DNA from: Bacillota bacterium
GTDB taxonomy: Bacteria > Bacillota > Clostridia > Lachnospirales > Lachnospiraceae
Reading direction: 5' to 3'
NCBI GenBank assembly: GCA_023392995.1
Contig: JAEWMZ010000286.1
Span: 1 to 23,478 of the forward strand
Length of the DNA: 23,478 nt
This document shows, piece by piece, positions 1 to 9,112 of the stretch. The first letter of the stretch is position 1, and every line of letters starts with the position of its first letter. Below the pieces are notes generated by a model. The model saw only the letters and a program-made list of their open reading frames with translations, was not told the DNA's origin and did not search any database. A program made the position numbers and the translations under genes.

Positions 1-803
1 CAATGATTCTTCCGGTCGTATATGTCTTAATGGTATCCTTTACGGATTCCACTGTGTATCAATCAGGAAAAATCATTCTATGGCCGGAAAAATGGTCTCT
101 GGAAGCGTATGAATACATTCTGTCAGGAAGCGGCTTCTTAAATGCTTTGAAGTCCACCTTATTTATCACCCTGGTAGGAACACCCCTCAGTATTATCGTA
201 TGTGCGGGGCTTGGCTATATGCTATCCAGAAAGAACCTGCCGGGCAGATCCTTCATCAATAAGATGGTTATGATCACCATGCTTTTCAGCGCAGGTATGG
301 TGCCAGCCTATATTAATATGAGTAATCTTCACCTTCTCAATAACTGGTTCGCAAGTATATTGCCCAATGCCTGCGGTGCGTGGACTGTAATGATTATGAA
401 GACCTTTTTTCAAAGTCTTCCGGTAGAGCTTGAGGAAGCAGCACAGATTGACGGCTGTGGTAAGCTTAGAATTTTCTGGATAATCGTATTGCCGCTTTCC
501 AAAGCGATGCTGGCAACCTTTACTTTATTCAATGCGGTTTCCTACTGGAACACCTACTTCAGCGCAGTTATGTATATAACCAAGTCCTCCATGCAGCCCC
601 TGCAGGTATATCTGCAGAAGATTGTATTATCCTCGAACTATTCGGATGTCGTGGATGTGACCAATGTGCTCTATGATGTGGTGCCGCAGGAGGTTGTGAA
701 GATGGCAGCGGTTATGATAGCAATATTGCCGGTAATGTGTATCTATCCCTTCCTGCAAAAATATTTTGCAAAGGGTGTTATGGTTGGTGCGGTAAAGGGT
801 TAA
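1..803 (+). CDS. Sugar ABC transporter permease, LplC/YtcP type (5' end cut by window)
   Basis: Inner-membrane permease subunit of a carbohydrate ABC importer (binding-protein-dependent transport family, MalG/LplC/YtcP side). Only the last 266 residues or so are in the window. The reading frame is open at base 1 and the family is usually about 290-300 residues, so roughly 25-30 N-terminal residues with the first membrane helix are missing. Several hydrophobic helices are visible, for example around residues 47-70 and 238-255. The cytoplasmic EAA loop that contacts the ATPase is clear: EEAAQIDGCG followed by IIVLP near residues 142-164. The C-terminus ends in GVMVGAVKG, typical of the YtcP group. 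The solute-binding protein gene follows 78 bases downstream; the partner permease (LplB type) is expected just upstream, outside the window. The exact sugar cannot be read from the sequence, but the downstream hydrolases suggest a plant oligosaccharide. Confidence 0.93.
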   Translation, partial: MILPVVYVLMVSFTDSTVYQSGKIILWPEKWSLEAYEYILSGSGFLNALKSTLFITLVGTPLSIIVCAGLGYMLSRKNLPGRSFINKMVMITMLFSAGMVPAYINMSNLHLLNNWFASILPNACGAWTVMIMKTFFQSLPVELEEAAQIDGCGKLRIFWIIVLPLSKAMLATFTLFNAVSYWNTYFSAVMYITKSSMQPLQVYLQKIVLSSNYSDVVDVTNVLYDVVPQEVVKMAAVMIAILPVMCIYPFLQKYFAKGVMVGAVKG

Positions 804-823
804 CCGCGTTCCAGAAAAGGATT

Positions 824-850
824 TGTCAGATTCGAAAGGAATCTTTGACA
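824..850 (+). other. Intercistronic stem-loop between permease and binding-protein genes
   Basis: Bases 824-833 (TGTCAGATTC) pair with 839-850 (GAATCTTTGACA) around a GAAAG loop, with a two-base bulge. There is no T-run after it. Hairpins at this place in sugar ABC operons often protect the 3' mRNA so that the binding protein is made in excess; that role here is inference. Confidence 0.45.
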
Positions 851-881
851 TGATAAATTAAATTTTTTAAGGAGGAACATT

Positions 882-2495
882 ATGAAAAATTTTAAAAAGC
901 TGGTTTCCATACTTTTAGTTATGGTTCTGGCAGTAAGCATGTTAAGCGGATGTAGTAAAAAGGATACAGCGGATGTATCAACAAAGGATTCAGAACCTAC
1001 GAAGGCAGCCGAAAGCACTGCGACAGAAACAAAGGACGAGGGTCCCATGACAATTTCTGTTATGGGTGTTGACTGGGGCTATGGACCAAAGCAGAACAGT
1101 GCAATGGAGCAGTATTGGGAAGAGCAATTTGGTGTTAGTCTGGATATTGAATGGGTATCCTATACAGATTACAGCCAGAAGCTGAACACACTTCTTTCCT
1201 CTGGTAAAACAGAAGATATACCGGATGTAATTCAAATTATTAAAGCGGACGGAAGCTTCTACTATCCAGTATTGGCACAGGCAATTGATGCAGGAACCTT
1301 CTTAAATCTTAAGCCTTATTTATTTGACAATGGATTTGTCAGTAACAATGCAATTATGAGCACCTGGTCAGATCAGATATGGAAAAATGCTACCTATAAC
1401 GATGGCATCTATATCCTGCCAAGAAGTACCTCTGAGGTTGCTTTAAACTCCGGTATCGAGGTGCGCAGGGATTTAATGAAGAAGTATGGATATACAACAG
1501 AGCCTACTACAATGGACGAGTTAAAGGATTGGCTGATCGGTTTATCGAAGGATTCCGGCTTATATGCACTTGATTTCTCCACCGCGGATATTGATGATAA
1601 TCGATTAAAGGCATTTTCAGTAGCGTATACAGGCGTTCAGGATTGGGGTATTGATGCTGGAGGTAACTTCCAGTACTATACTTTTGCTGACGGCTATGTA
1701 GATTTCCTTAAGTGGATGAAGGACTTATATGCAGCAGGTGCTATTGACCCTGAGTTTATCTTGAATCAGACCGATAATTCAAAGTGGAAAGCAGGAAAGT
1801 CAGTAGCTTTCTTAAGCACCTGGTACAACTGGAATCAATCCGAGACCAACAAATCCGTATTTGATGACAGCGCGGATGCTTCCGCTGAGGCATGGTGTCT
1901 CATGCCGGTAAAAGGACCAAAGCAATATACAGTTAATGTAGATGACTACGGCTTTAACGAAGCTGTTATGATCAATGCAAAATGCTCCGAAGAGAAGGTG
2001 CAGAAGATCATGGAAGTATTTAACCACACAGAGGAAGATTATCTTAAGGTTATGAAGTATGGTGTGGAAGGTGTACATTACAGCCTGGATGCCAATGGTA
2101 ACCGTGTGCAGGATGATGCACAGAAGACAGCTAGCCAGGAAGGTTATGTAGGTGCTTGGAATCAGATCTTCTTAAAGGGCAATGCAGATATGGTTACAGA
2201 TAAATTTGTTGCTAAAAACTGTACGCAGGAGTACATAGACCGCGCAACACAGCTGAAGGAATTTACAGAGAAGGTTGCCGGTGAAAGCGACCAGAGAACA
2301 AAGAACCTTAACCTGCTTTCCACTACCTATAGCTCCAGCTGGAGTACTCTGACGGCTGACCTTGATGATATGAGAGCGAAATTTATCATGGGCGAGATCT
2401 CTGAGGAGGATTGGTCTGCATATGCTGACAGTATTGTAAACTCAGCTGAATATCAAGCAATCCTAGCAGAATATAAAGAAGCAGCTTCCAAATAA
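882..2495 (+). CDS. Extracellular sugar-binding lipoprotein of ABC importer (LplA-like)
   Basis: Family 1 extracellular solute-binding protein (537 residues) that captures a sugar or oligosaccharide outside the membrane and hands it to the permeases. The N-terminus is a lipoprotein signal: charged MKNFKK, a hydrophobic run, then lipobox LSGC with the lipidated cysteine at residue 24. A low-complexity T/K/E/S linker (about residues 25-54) tethers the globular part, which starts at about ISVMGVDWGYGP. The large size is typical of LplA-like proteins paired with LplB/LplC permeases, rather than the 400-residue MalE class. The start is set by a strong AAGGAGG at 869-875, six bases before ATG. It lies in the same orientation just after the permease, so it is the last gene of the importer operon. 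A long hairpin (2526-2582) follows. Ligand specificity cannot be deduced; no ATPase gene is present, as is common where a shared MsmK-type ATPase serves many importers. Confidence 0.93.
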   Translation: MKNFKKLVSILLVMVLAVSMLSGCSKKDTADVSTKDSEPTKAAESTATETKDEGPMTISVMGVDWGYGPKQNSAMEQYWEEQFGVSLDIEWVSYTDYSQKLNTLLSSGKTEDIPDVIQIIKADGSFYYPVLAQAIDAGTFLNLKPYLFDNGFVSNNAIMSTWSDQIWKNATYNDGIYILPRSTSEVALNSGIEVRRDLMKKYGYTTEPTTMDELKDWLIGLSKDSGLYALDFSTADIDDNRLKAFSVAYTGVQDWGIDAGGNFQYYTFADGYVDFLKWMKDLYAAGAIDPEFILNQTDNSKWKAGKSVAFLSTWYNWNQSETNKSVFDDSADASAEAWCLMPVKGPKQYTVNVDDYGFNEAVMINAKCSEEKVQKIMEVFNHTEEDYLKVMKYGVEGVHYSLDANGNRVQDDAQKTASQEGYVGAWNQIFLKGNADMVTDKFVAKNCTQEYIDRATQLKEFTEKVAGESDQRTKNLNLLSTTYSSSWSTLTADLDDMRAKFIMGEISEEDWSAYADSIVNSAEYQAILAEYKEAASK

Positions 2496-2525
2496 ATAAA
2501 CCGATAATGAAATAAGAAAACATCC

Positions 2526-2582
2526 ATAGGATAGGAGTGGGAATGGTAGGTTCATACCTGCTGGTTTCCGCTCCTTTCCTAT
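2526..2582 (+). terminator. Long hairpin after the binding-protein gene
   Basis: An 18-base arm at 2526-2543 pairs with 2565-2582 (15 Watson-Crick pairs, two G-U, one mismatch). A smaller GGTA/TACC hairpin sits in the loop. No T-run follows (ATAAAGTGG), so it may be a transcript-stabilising end or a factor-dependent terminator rather than a classical intrinsic one. It separates the importer operon from the GH2 operon. Confidence 0.5.
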
Positions 2583-2610
2583 ATAAAGTGGATAGGCAAT
2601 TGCGGAACAA

Positions 2611-2642
2611 TATACAATAGCTTTAGTTTCTGAGTTTCGCAA
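2611..2642 (+). promoter_or_regulatory. Conserved 32-base promoter/operator element, copy 1 (upstream of GH2 gene)
   Basis: This 32-base stretch begins TATACAATAGCTT and ends GTTTCGCAA. It matches 19800-19831 at 30 of 32 positions, and both copies end exactly 37 bases before a start codon. It contains a TATACAAT that could serve as a -10 box, followed by AGTTTC at 2625-2630 and again at 2633-2638 (direct repeat, 8-base period). Outside the conserved core, GCGGAAC (2602-2608) forms an imperfect inverted repeat with GTTTCGC (2634-2640). No good -35 box lies 17 bases upstream of TACAAT, which would fit activator-dependent transcription. Whether it is a promoter, an operator or a leader-RNA element is not decided by sequence alone. 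Confidence 0.6.
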
Positions 2643-2679
2643 CCATCTATTTAATAGCGAAAAGAAAGGTGTCAATACT

Positions 2680-5600
2680 ATGATGGAAAAGCAGGATTTT
2701 TTTAAGGATATCGCAATGACAAAGCATCCCATCGGCGAAAATGACAAAGAAGTAGAACCGCTGGAGGTTCCAAAAATATACTTTGAAAAAACCACAGAGG
2801 AATTTCCATATCAGCAGGTGAACTTCCGGCAGGATATGAGTCATCAGGTCAGAACAGAGTTGATGCAGCAGGAGTTGAAGGAGTTAAAAAACCACTACCT
2901 TCTCTTTATGTCTGATTTTCTTCCAAAGCAGACACAGGGGTTAAAGCAGGAGCTGAAGGAGTTTGAGTTCAGATATCTGGATAAGAATGAGATATTTACG
3001 GATAGAAATCATCAAGATAGTACATGGGAGAAGGTTATTATTCCGGATTATCGCGGACCTGCTCATGAGGATGGTAAATGGAGAGCATATTATCGTACCT
3101 GCTTCCCAGCGAAACCTGTGGATAAGAAGGAAAGAGTGATAATCCGGTTCCAATGTGTTGACTACCAGGCCTTAATTTATGTGAACGGTAATTATGCAGG
3201 GGGGCATGAAGGTTTTTTTGCTCCTTTTGAAATCGATATCACAAGATATCTACAGGAGAATAACGAGCTGATCATTGAATGCCAGAATGATTATACCATT
3301 CTTGGAACGGGATCCATACTGGATGGGGATAAAATATATGCGGCAACCGGACCTGGCTGGGATGATCCTGCTACTGGCTGGCATCATTGTCCTGCGGGTG
3401 CAGGGGTGTTTGGCAGGGTTACGGTGGAGTATCGCCCGGTTATCTATATGAATGATATCTTTGTGCGACCGAATATTGATGAGGATTATTGCGAGCTTCG
3501 GGTTGGAATCACAAATTATGGAGATCAGGTTGAGGAAGCGTTTGAACTGGAGGTTGCACTGCAGCCAAAGAATTATGAAGGGGCGCCGATTGGAGCGTTG
3601 AAGGCCGTAATCCATTATGTTGGCCCAGGAAAGAATGAATACCGTTATCTAGTCAATGTAAAAGCTTATCGATTATGGGAGCCGGATTCCCCCTATCTTT
3701 ACGGAGCGGTGCTTTCACTGACACAAGCAGGAAACCCTGTAACCAGGAGAATCGGCACCTTTGGTATGAAAAAATTCATCAGTGATGAAACTGCTACACC
3801 GAAGGGAAGGTTCTATTTTAATAACCGTCCCTTCATCCTTCGCGGTGCCAATGAAATGGGGCATTTGCAGCAGTGTGTTATGAAAGGGGATCTTGAGCTT
3901 TTGGTGGAGGATATTCTAATAGCGAAACTGTGTAATCTGAATTATTATCGAATCACACAGAGACCGGTTCAGGAGGAAATCTATGATTATTTTGATATGC
4001 TTGGAATGATGCATCAATGTGACTTCCCTCTGTTCGGCTTTCTAAGAAGACCGCAGTTTTCCGAAGCAATCAAGCAGGTCACAGAGATGGAGCATTTGAT
4101 CAGAAGTCACGTATCCACGATTATGGTAACTTTTATAAATGAACCGATGCGCATTCGCCGGACGGAAGATCCGAACGATAAATTTTCCAAACGATATGAA
4201 GCAAAAGGTCATAGACATCTTCTTCGAGACGAGCTGGAGGCTTTCTTTGCGGCCGCCAGAAAAGCCATCTATATTGAAAATCCGGACAGGGTGATCAAAA
4301 ATGTGGAGGGGGATTATGACTCTCCCACAGCGGAGGGAATGCCGGATTTCCATACCTATACCATGTGGTATACCAATCATGGTGAGCCGATTGGAAGATT
4401 GATGAAGGGGTATCTGCCACCGGTTAAGACCGGCTGGATGATCGGCTGCGGAGAATATGGAGCGGAAGGGCTGGATAATCTGAATATTATGCAGGAACGG
4501 TATCCGAAGGAATGGTTGGAGCCAAGTGAGGACGGAAGCTGGTTTCCAGATAAAATTGTGAGTGCTCAGACGCATTCTGTCCATGGAGACTGGTATCAGG
4601 AGCAGAGCACAATTGAGGATTGGGTTTGGGAAAGTCAGAAGCATCAGGCGGCTGCCACAAAGCTGATGACAGATGCCTTTCGAAGAAGAGCAGATGTGAT
4701 GAATCAAACCGCCATTCATCTGCTCATTGATGCCTGGCCTGCCGGCTGGATGAAGACATTAGTATGCTGCGACCGATTGCCTAAGCCGGCTTATTTCACC
4801 TACCGGGATTCCTTGGAGCCGCTTAGAATCAATTTATACAGCGATCGCAGATATGTATACGCAGGGGAGCAGCTGGAGGTGGAAGCCTGGCTGTTAAATG
4901 ACCTGGGAGAAGAGAAGGAAGTGACAATACTGGCAGCATTGCGGCTGAAAGATGAGCAAAGCAGCGTATACTATCGCAAGGATAAAGTTGGTGCAGCAAC
5001 CTCCCAATGTGCCGGGTGCATCTGTCTTGAGTTTCCGGAGGTTGAGCAGGAAGAGATTGTATCACTGGATGCATGCATTCTGGATGCTGACGGCGCAGTA
5101 ATCAATGAAGAGCGTCTGGAATTTTATGTCTATCCCTCCAGAAAGACAAGTACTGTTACCAATGGTATTACGTGTAAGGGAGAACTAGCCACCACAATTG
5201 GAAAGCATTTTGGTCTGAAGCTTACGAAGAAGAACGCGGCGGTAGCACTCGTTAGCGACATTTCCTGCCAAAGTATGGAGTGGTTGGGTAGCTACGTGAA
5301 GCAAGGCGGCAGGGCAATGTTGTTATTACCAGAGGAGGAGTTGCAGGAATTGTGTGTAAATGGTATATCCATAGCAACGACTCCTTGTACGGAAGTGTTT
5401 TTCGCAGCAGCTCGTCCTGAGTATCAAAAATATCATTTTGATATGCTCTATAACCATAATCTCGGTTATATCGATGCCATCGGTAAGCGAACCATCCAGT
5501 GCTGCCAGGAAGGTGATAACCTGGTATACACCTATGCCAAGAGTGGTTTCCAGGGGAATAATGGACACAAAGCGGAGTTACCCTTTGTAAAAATGCTTCA

Positions 5601-5724
5601 GATTGGAGCAGGAGAGCTTTTTATTATAAGTCTTTCGCTGGAAGGAAGGATTGGGTTTAATCCGAATCTGGATGCCTTTCTAATGGATTTGTTAAGGCTG
5701 CCAAAACGGGGGACAAAGATATGA
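2680..5724 (+). CDS. Glycoside hydrolase family 2-type enzyme, intracellular
   Basis: Large (1014 residues) cytoplasmic exo-glycosidase of the GH2 type; there is no signal peptide. Layout: a poorly conserved N-terminal 90 residues, a sugar-binding jelly-roll (about 95-255, with WRAYYRTCF and VDYQALIYVNG), an immunoglobulin-like sandwich (about 256-365), the TIM barrel (about 375-700), and C-terminal beta domains. The acid/base is in FINEP (E488). The likely nucleophile is E592 in CGEYGAEGLD, which resembles the nucleophile motif of beta-glucuronidases (TEYGVD). The rest of the barrel is too divergent to assign beta-galactosidase, beta-glucuronidase, arabinopyranosidase or another activity. 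The start is one of two tandem ATGs at 2680/2683, with AAAGGTG 8 bases ahead; 2680 gives the same 37-base leader spacing as the beta-helix gene. It overlaps the next gene by 4 bases (ATGA), suggesting translational coupling. Confidence 0.85.
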   Translation: MMEKQDFFKDIAMTKHPIGENDKEVEPLEVPKIYFEKTTEEFPYQQVNFRQDMSHQVRTELMQQELKELKNHYLLFMSDFLPKQTQGLKQELKEFEFRYLDKNEIFTDRNHQDSTWEKVIIPDYRGPAHEDGKWRAYYRTCFPAKPVDKKERVIIRFQCVDYQALIYVNGNYAGGHEGFFAPFEIDITRYLQENNELIIECQNDYTILGTGSILDGDKIYAATGPGWDDPATGWHHCPAGAGVFGRVTVEYRPVIYMNDIFVRPNIDEDYCELRVGITNYGDQVEEAFELEVALQPKNYEGAPIGALKAVIHYVGPGKNEYRYLVNVKAYRLWEPDSPYLYGAVLSLTQAGNPVTRRIGTFGMKKFISDETATPKGRFYFNNRPFILRGANEMGHLQQCVMKGDLELLVEDILIAKLCNLNYYRITQRPVQEEIYDYFDMLGMMHQCDFPLFGFLRRPQFSEAIKQVTEMEHLIRSHVSTIMVTFINEPMRIRRTEDPNDKFSKRYEAKGHRHLLRDELEAFFAAARKAIYIENPDRVIKNVEGDYDSPTAEGMPDFHTYTMWYTNHGEPIGRLMKGYLPPVKTGWMIGCGEYGAEGLDNLNIMQERYPKEWLEPSEDGSWFPDKIVSAQTHSVHGDWYQEQSTIEDWVWESQKHQAAATKLMTDAFRRRADVMNQTAIHLLIDAWPAGWMKTLVCCDRLPKPAYFTYRDSLEPLRINLYSDRRYVYAGEQLEVEAWLLNDLGEEKEVTILAALRLKDEQSSVYYRKDKVGAATSQCAGCICLEFPEVEQEEIVSLDACILDADGAVINEERLEFYVYPSRKTSTVTNGITCKGELATTIGKHFGLKLTKKNAAVALVSDISCQSMEWLGSYVKQGGRAMLLLPEEELQELCVNGISIATTPCTEVFFAAARPEYQKYHFDMLYNHNLGYIDAIGKRTIQCCQEGDNLVYTYAKSGFQGNNGHKAELPFVKMLQIGAGELFIISLSLEGRIGFNPNLDAFLMDLLRLPKRGTKI

Positions 5725-6794
5725 TAGGAGAGTTATTAAGAGAGCGGAAGCTGCCGGAGGTTCTTAAGGATAAGGAAGGTACAATTTGTACCAATGAGGA
5801 GCAATGGGCAAAGCGAAGACAGGAAATCCGGCAGCTGTTGTGCCTGGAATTCGGGGGCTTCCAGCCGGTATTTCCGACGACGGTGGAGTGTAGTATTGCG
5901 AGGGAGGATATTACCTTTGGTGGTAAGGCAGTAACCTATGAGCTAGAGCTGCGTTCAAAATCCCCTTTTTCCTCTTTTTCCTTTCCCTGCACTTTGACGA
6001 TTCCGACAAAAGTGATAAAGCCTGCAATCTTCTTGTATCTATCCTTTACGCCTGCCATTGCGGATGGCCTCGGGGAAGAAATCCTGGATCAGGGCTATGG
6101 AATAGCAAATGTATATTATCAGGATATTGCGGCTGACAGAGAGGATAATTTTCAAAGCGGAGCTGGAAGGTTTTGCAAAAGAAACCGCTTTGACAGCTGG
6201 GGAAAGCTTGGTATGTGGGCCTGGGGAGCCAGCAGAATCATGGATTACCTCCAGACACTGGATTTCATTGATACGGGGAGAATTGCTGTAATGGGTCATT
6301 CTCGGCTTGGTAAGACTGCTCTGTGGTGCGGAGCCTTGGACGAGAGGTTTTCCCTGGTGGTTTCCAATGAATCAGGCGGCGGAGGTGCAGCATTATTTCG
6401 CGGAAAAAGCGGTGAAAGACTGTCAAATTTGGCAAATAAGGGCTCGAACTGCTGGTTTTGCGGCAATCTCTTTCAATATGTTAACCGGGAGGAGGAACTG
6501 CCCTTTGACCAGCATTATCTGCTGGCTATGATAGCGCCCAGACATTTGTACGTAAGCAGTGCTGCGCTGGATGATTGGGCAGACCCAACCTCCGAATTCC
6601 TGGGCTGCGTCGCAGCAACTCCCGTTTATGAACTATTGGGTGTCAGAGGGCTGGAGTACCCGGATGCCTTGCCACAGCCGGGAGATTACTTTCATGAGGG
6701 TAGGATTGGCTATCATCTTCGGCCGGGAACCCATTATCTGAGCCGGGATGACTGGCATTTGATCATGGCATACCGCAAAAAGCACAGAGTTTAG
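5721..6794 (+). CDS. CE15-type glucuronoyl esterase-like alpha/beta hydrolase, intracellular
   Basis: Alpha/beta hydrolase of the carbohydrate esterase 15 type (357 residues). The known family reaction is cleavage of the ester of 4-O-methyl-glucuronate, as in glucuronoxylan-lignin links or methyl glucuronate. Visible signature: GHSRLGKTALWCGA with nucleophile S194, NESGGGGAALFR with E217 exactly 23 residues after the serine (the spacing of the canonical catalytic Glu in fungal enzymes such as Cip2), LIAPRHLYVSSA-like segment MIAPRHLYVSSA, DDWADPTSEF, and a probable catalytic histidine H338 in GTHYLSRDDW. There is no signal peptide, although characterised members are mostly secreted. The start codon overlaps the GH2 stop; GH95 follows after a short gap. 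The enzyme probably works on small imported esters rather than on polymer. Substrate is inferred from family and context. Confidence 0.82.
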   Translation: MIGELLRERKLPEVLKDKEGTICTNEEQWAKRRQEIRQLLCLEFGGFQPVFPTTVECSIAREDITFGGKAVTYELELRSKSPFSSFSFPCTLTIPTKVIKPAIFLYLSFTPAIADGLGEEILDQGYGIANVYYQDIAADREDNFQSGAGRFCKRNRFDSWGKLGMWAWGASRIMDYLQTLDFIDTGRIAVMGHSRLGKTALWCGALDERFSLVVSNESGGGGAALFRGKSGERLSNLANKGSNCWFCGNLFQYVNREEELPFDQHYLLAMIAPRHLYVSSAALDDWADPTSEFLGCVAATPVYELLGVRGLEYPDALPQPGDYFHEGRIGYHLRPGTHYLSRDDWHLIMAYRKKHRV

Positions 6795-6819
6795 ATTGGC
6801 AGGAGGTATTTACATAATT

Positions 6820-9069
6820 ATGAAAGATTGCAGGAATATCATTATGCTGGATAAGGCAGCCAGGCGCTGGGATGATGGGCTGCCACTTGGTAATGGACGG
6901 ATCGGTGCCATGGTAATGGGTAAGGTGAATGAAGAAACCATTATCATAAATGAGGAAACCCTCTGGTATGGGCCTAAGCGTAAGCGCAGGAATCCCGATG
7001 CCAGAGAGCATATTGGAGAGATTCGCAGTCTTCTTAGGGAAGGGAAGGTAGCAAAGGCGGCCTTTCTTGCGAAGCTGGCGTTAACCTCCACACCCAAATA
7101 TAATAATCCCTATCAGCCTGCCGGTGATTTGAGACTCTGCTTTCTAGATCATCAAGAAAAAGCAGTGAATTATATTCGAAGTCTGGATATTGATCAAGCC
7201 ATCGCCTCAGTGGAATATACACTGGGAGAGACTCGTTACCGCCGGGAGCTGCTGGTCAGCAGCCATTACAATGTATTGGCAATCCGACTGACCTGCGATC
7301 AGGGAACGATGACACTCAGTGCGAATATCAGCCGTAAGCCCTTTGAAGAGCATACGGGAAAGCTGAGTGAGAATATGGTCGGCAACTGGGGTGAGAACGG
7401 AGTTGGCGGAGTAAGGTATTTGTCCGCAGTTCGTATGACAGCGGAAAGCGGAGCGGTGCATACCTTGGGAGACTTTGTCTATTGCGAGAATGCCAATGGG
7501 GTGGTGGTGTATTTAACTGCGGCTACGGATTTTGGCGGGAGAGAGAAATACAAGGAAGAATGCCTGGAACGGTTGGAGCAGGCAGCAAGAATCGGATTTG
7601 ACAAAATTAAGGAAGAGCATATCAGAGATTATCATCGATTATATAACCGAATGGAACTGTGTATTAATGATGCAGAAAGACCGGAGAAAACGACCGGTGA
7701 GCTGCTCGCCATGCTTCGTAAGGGGGAAGACCGGCATTTGGATTATCTGACAGTGCTGCTGTTTCATTATGCCAGATATCTGATGATCTCCAGCTCCTAT
7801 GCCTGCGCCCTGCCGGCGAATCTTCAGGGAATCTGGAATGGGAGCTATGAACCGCCCTGGCAGTGTGAGTTCACCATTAATATTAATGAAGAGATGAATT
7901 ACTGGTTCGTGGAGAAATGCAATCTGCCGGAATGCCATCTTCCCCTGTTTGACCTGCTAGACAGAATAGTTCAAAACGGAAAAGTAACGGCCAGGGAGGT
8001 CTATGGCTGCCGGGGCTTCTGTGCTCATCATAATACGAATCTGTGGGCTAGTACGGATCTGGAGGGAATCTTTGATGCATCTCCCTTCTGGCCTATGGGG
8101 GGGGCCTGGCTTTCTCTGCATCTTTATGAGCATTATCTATATACCGGGGATCTGGAGTTTTTAAAGGAAAGGGCACTGCCTGTCATGGGAGAGGCTATTC
8201 TTTTCTTTGAGGATTACCTTTATGAGGATGAGGAGGGGTATCTCTTAACCGGGCCGTCCTTGTCACCGGAAAATACCTATTGTTCTGAGATCGGCGAAAA
8301 GGGTGCCTTGTGTATGGCACCGACCATGGATAGTATGATCCTTCGACAGCTTTTCACCTGGTATCTGGAGGGGGGCAGGTTGACAGGGAGAAGAGAAGGG
8401 ATGGAAACGGCCGAGCTTTTATTAAAGAAGCTGCCGCCCACCAGAATATCGAAGGAGGGGAGAATTCTGGAGTGGTATCAGGATTATGAGGAAACAGAAC
8501 CCGGACATCGCCATATCTCCCATATGTATGGACTCCATCCCGGTAACGAAATCACCAGGGATAAAAGAGAGCTATTCAAAGCAGCGAAAAGAACCATTGA
8601 TTACCGTATCCGTCATGGAGGAGGACACACCGGTTGGAGCAAAGCCTGGATCACCTGCTTTTATGCAAGACTGAGAGAAGGCGATAAGGTTGCCGGAAGT
8701 CTTCGGGAGTTATTGGAGACATCAGTGCAGGATAATATGCTGGATATGCATCCACCATTTCAGATTGACGGCAATTTTGGCAGTGCAGAGGCCATTCTGG
8801 AAGCACTGCTTCAGTCTCATTCCGGCTATATCGATATTCTTCCTGCACTTCCTGGTGTATGGAAGAAAGGGAAGGTGTTCGGAATACGGCTGCGAGGCGG
8901 TATGAGTGCAGATTTGCTTTGGGATAATTACAGCTTGAAGCGTTTGTTGGTTAGAGCGGATCAGGATAGGGAAGCAGAGTTTCGCTATCGATCGCTAAGC
9001 AAGCGAGTGTTCCTGAAGGCGGGAGTATCAACAGAAATCAGCTTTGAACCAAAGGACAGTAATATCTGA
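6820..9069 (+). CDS. GH95-type alpha-L-fucosidase / alpha-L-galactosidase, intracellular
   Basis: Glycoside hydrolase family 95 enzyme (749 residues from this start), an inverting alpha/alpha-barrel enzyme removing terminal alpha-L-fucose or alpha-L-galactose. The N-terminal domain has the family hallmark WDDGLPLGNGRIGAMVMG and NEETLWYG. In the barrel, NINEEMNYW supplies the paired asparagines (N354, N356), SPEN supplies the probable general acid E484, and FQIDGNFGSAEAILE holds D650; these correspond to N421/N423/E566/D766 of Bifidobacterium AfcA. There is no signal peptide, so it is cytoplasmic. The start is ATG 6820, with AGGAGG at 6801-6806; an in-frame TTG at 6796, immediately after the previous stop, would add 8 residues but lies upstream of that ribosome binding site. 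It is the third gene of the enzyme operon. Fucose versus L-galactose preference cannot be called by eye. Confidence 0.9.
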   Translation: MKDCRNIIMLDKAARRWDDGLPLGNGRIGAMVMGKVNEETIIINEETLWYGPKRKRRNPDAREHIGEIRSLLREGKVAKAAFLAKLALTSTPKYNNPYQPAGDLRLCFLDHQEKAVNYIRSLDIDQAIASVEYTLGETRYRRELLVSSHYNVLAIRLTCDQGTMTLSANISRKPFEEHTGKLSENMVGNWGENGVGGVRYLSAVRMTAESGAVHTLGDFVYCENANGVVVYLTAATDFGGREKYKEECLERLEQAARIGFDKIKEEHIRDYHRLYNRMELCINDAERPEKTTGELLAMLRKGEDRHLDYLTVLLFHYARYLMISSSYACALPANLQGIWNGSYEPPWQCEFTININEEMNYWFVEKCNLPECHLPLFDLLDRIVQNGKVTAREVYGCRGFCAHHNTNLWASTDLEGIFDASPFWPMGGAWLSLHLYEHYLYTGDLEFLKERALPVMGEAILFFEDYLYEDEEGYLLTGPSLSPENTYCSEIGEKGALCMAPTMDSMILRQLFTWYLEGGRLTGRREGMETAELLLKKLPPTRISKEGRILEWYQDYEETEPGHRHISHMYGLHPGNEITRDKRELFKAAKRTIDYRIRHGGGHTGWSKAWITCFYARLREGDKVAGSLRELLETSVQDNMLDMHPPFQIDGNFGSAEAILEALLQSHSGYIDILPALPGVWKKGKVFGIRLRGGMSADLLWDNYSLKRLLVRADQDREAEFRYRSLSKRVFLKAGVSTEISFEPKDSNI

Positions 9070-9112
9070 CGTGATCCGAAGAGTAGAAAAAAACTGGTTT
9101 TCTAAAACAGAG

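Noticed and set aside
4042..4719. 225-codon open frame on the minus strand opposite the GH2 gene
   Set aside because: It lies wholly inside the GH2 catalytic barrel, whose plus-strand frame has clear family motifs; the minus-strand product shows no recognisable features and no ribosome binding site.
6796..6819. TTG start for the GH95 gene directly after the esterase stop
   Set aside because: The AGGAGG at 6801-6806 lies inside this extension and points to ATG 6820; the extra eight residues do not match the family start.
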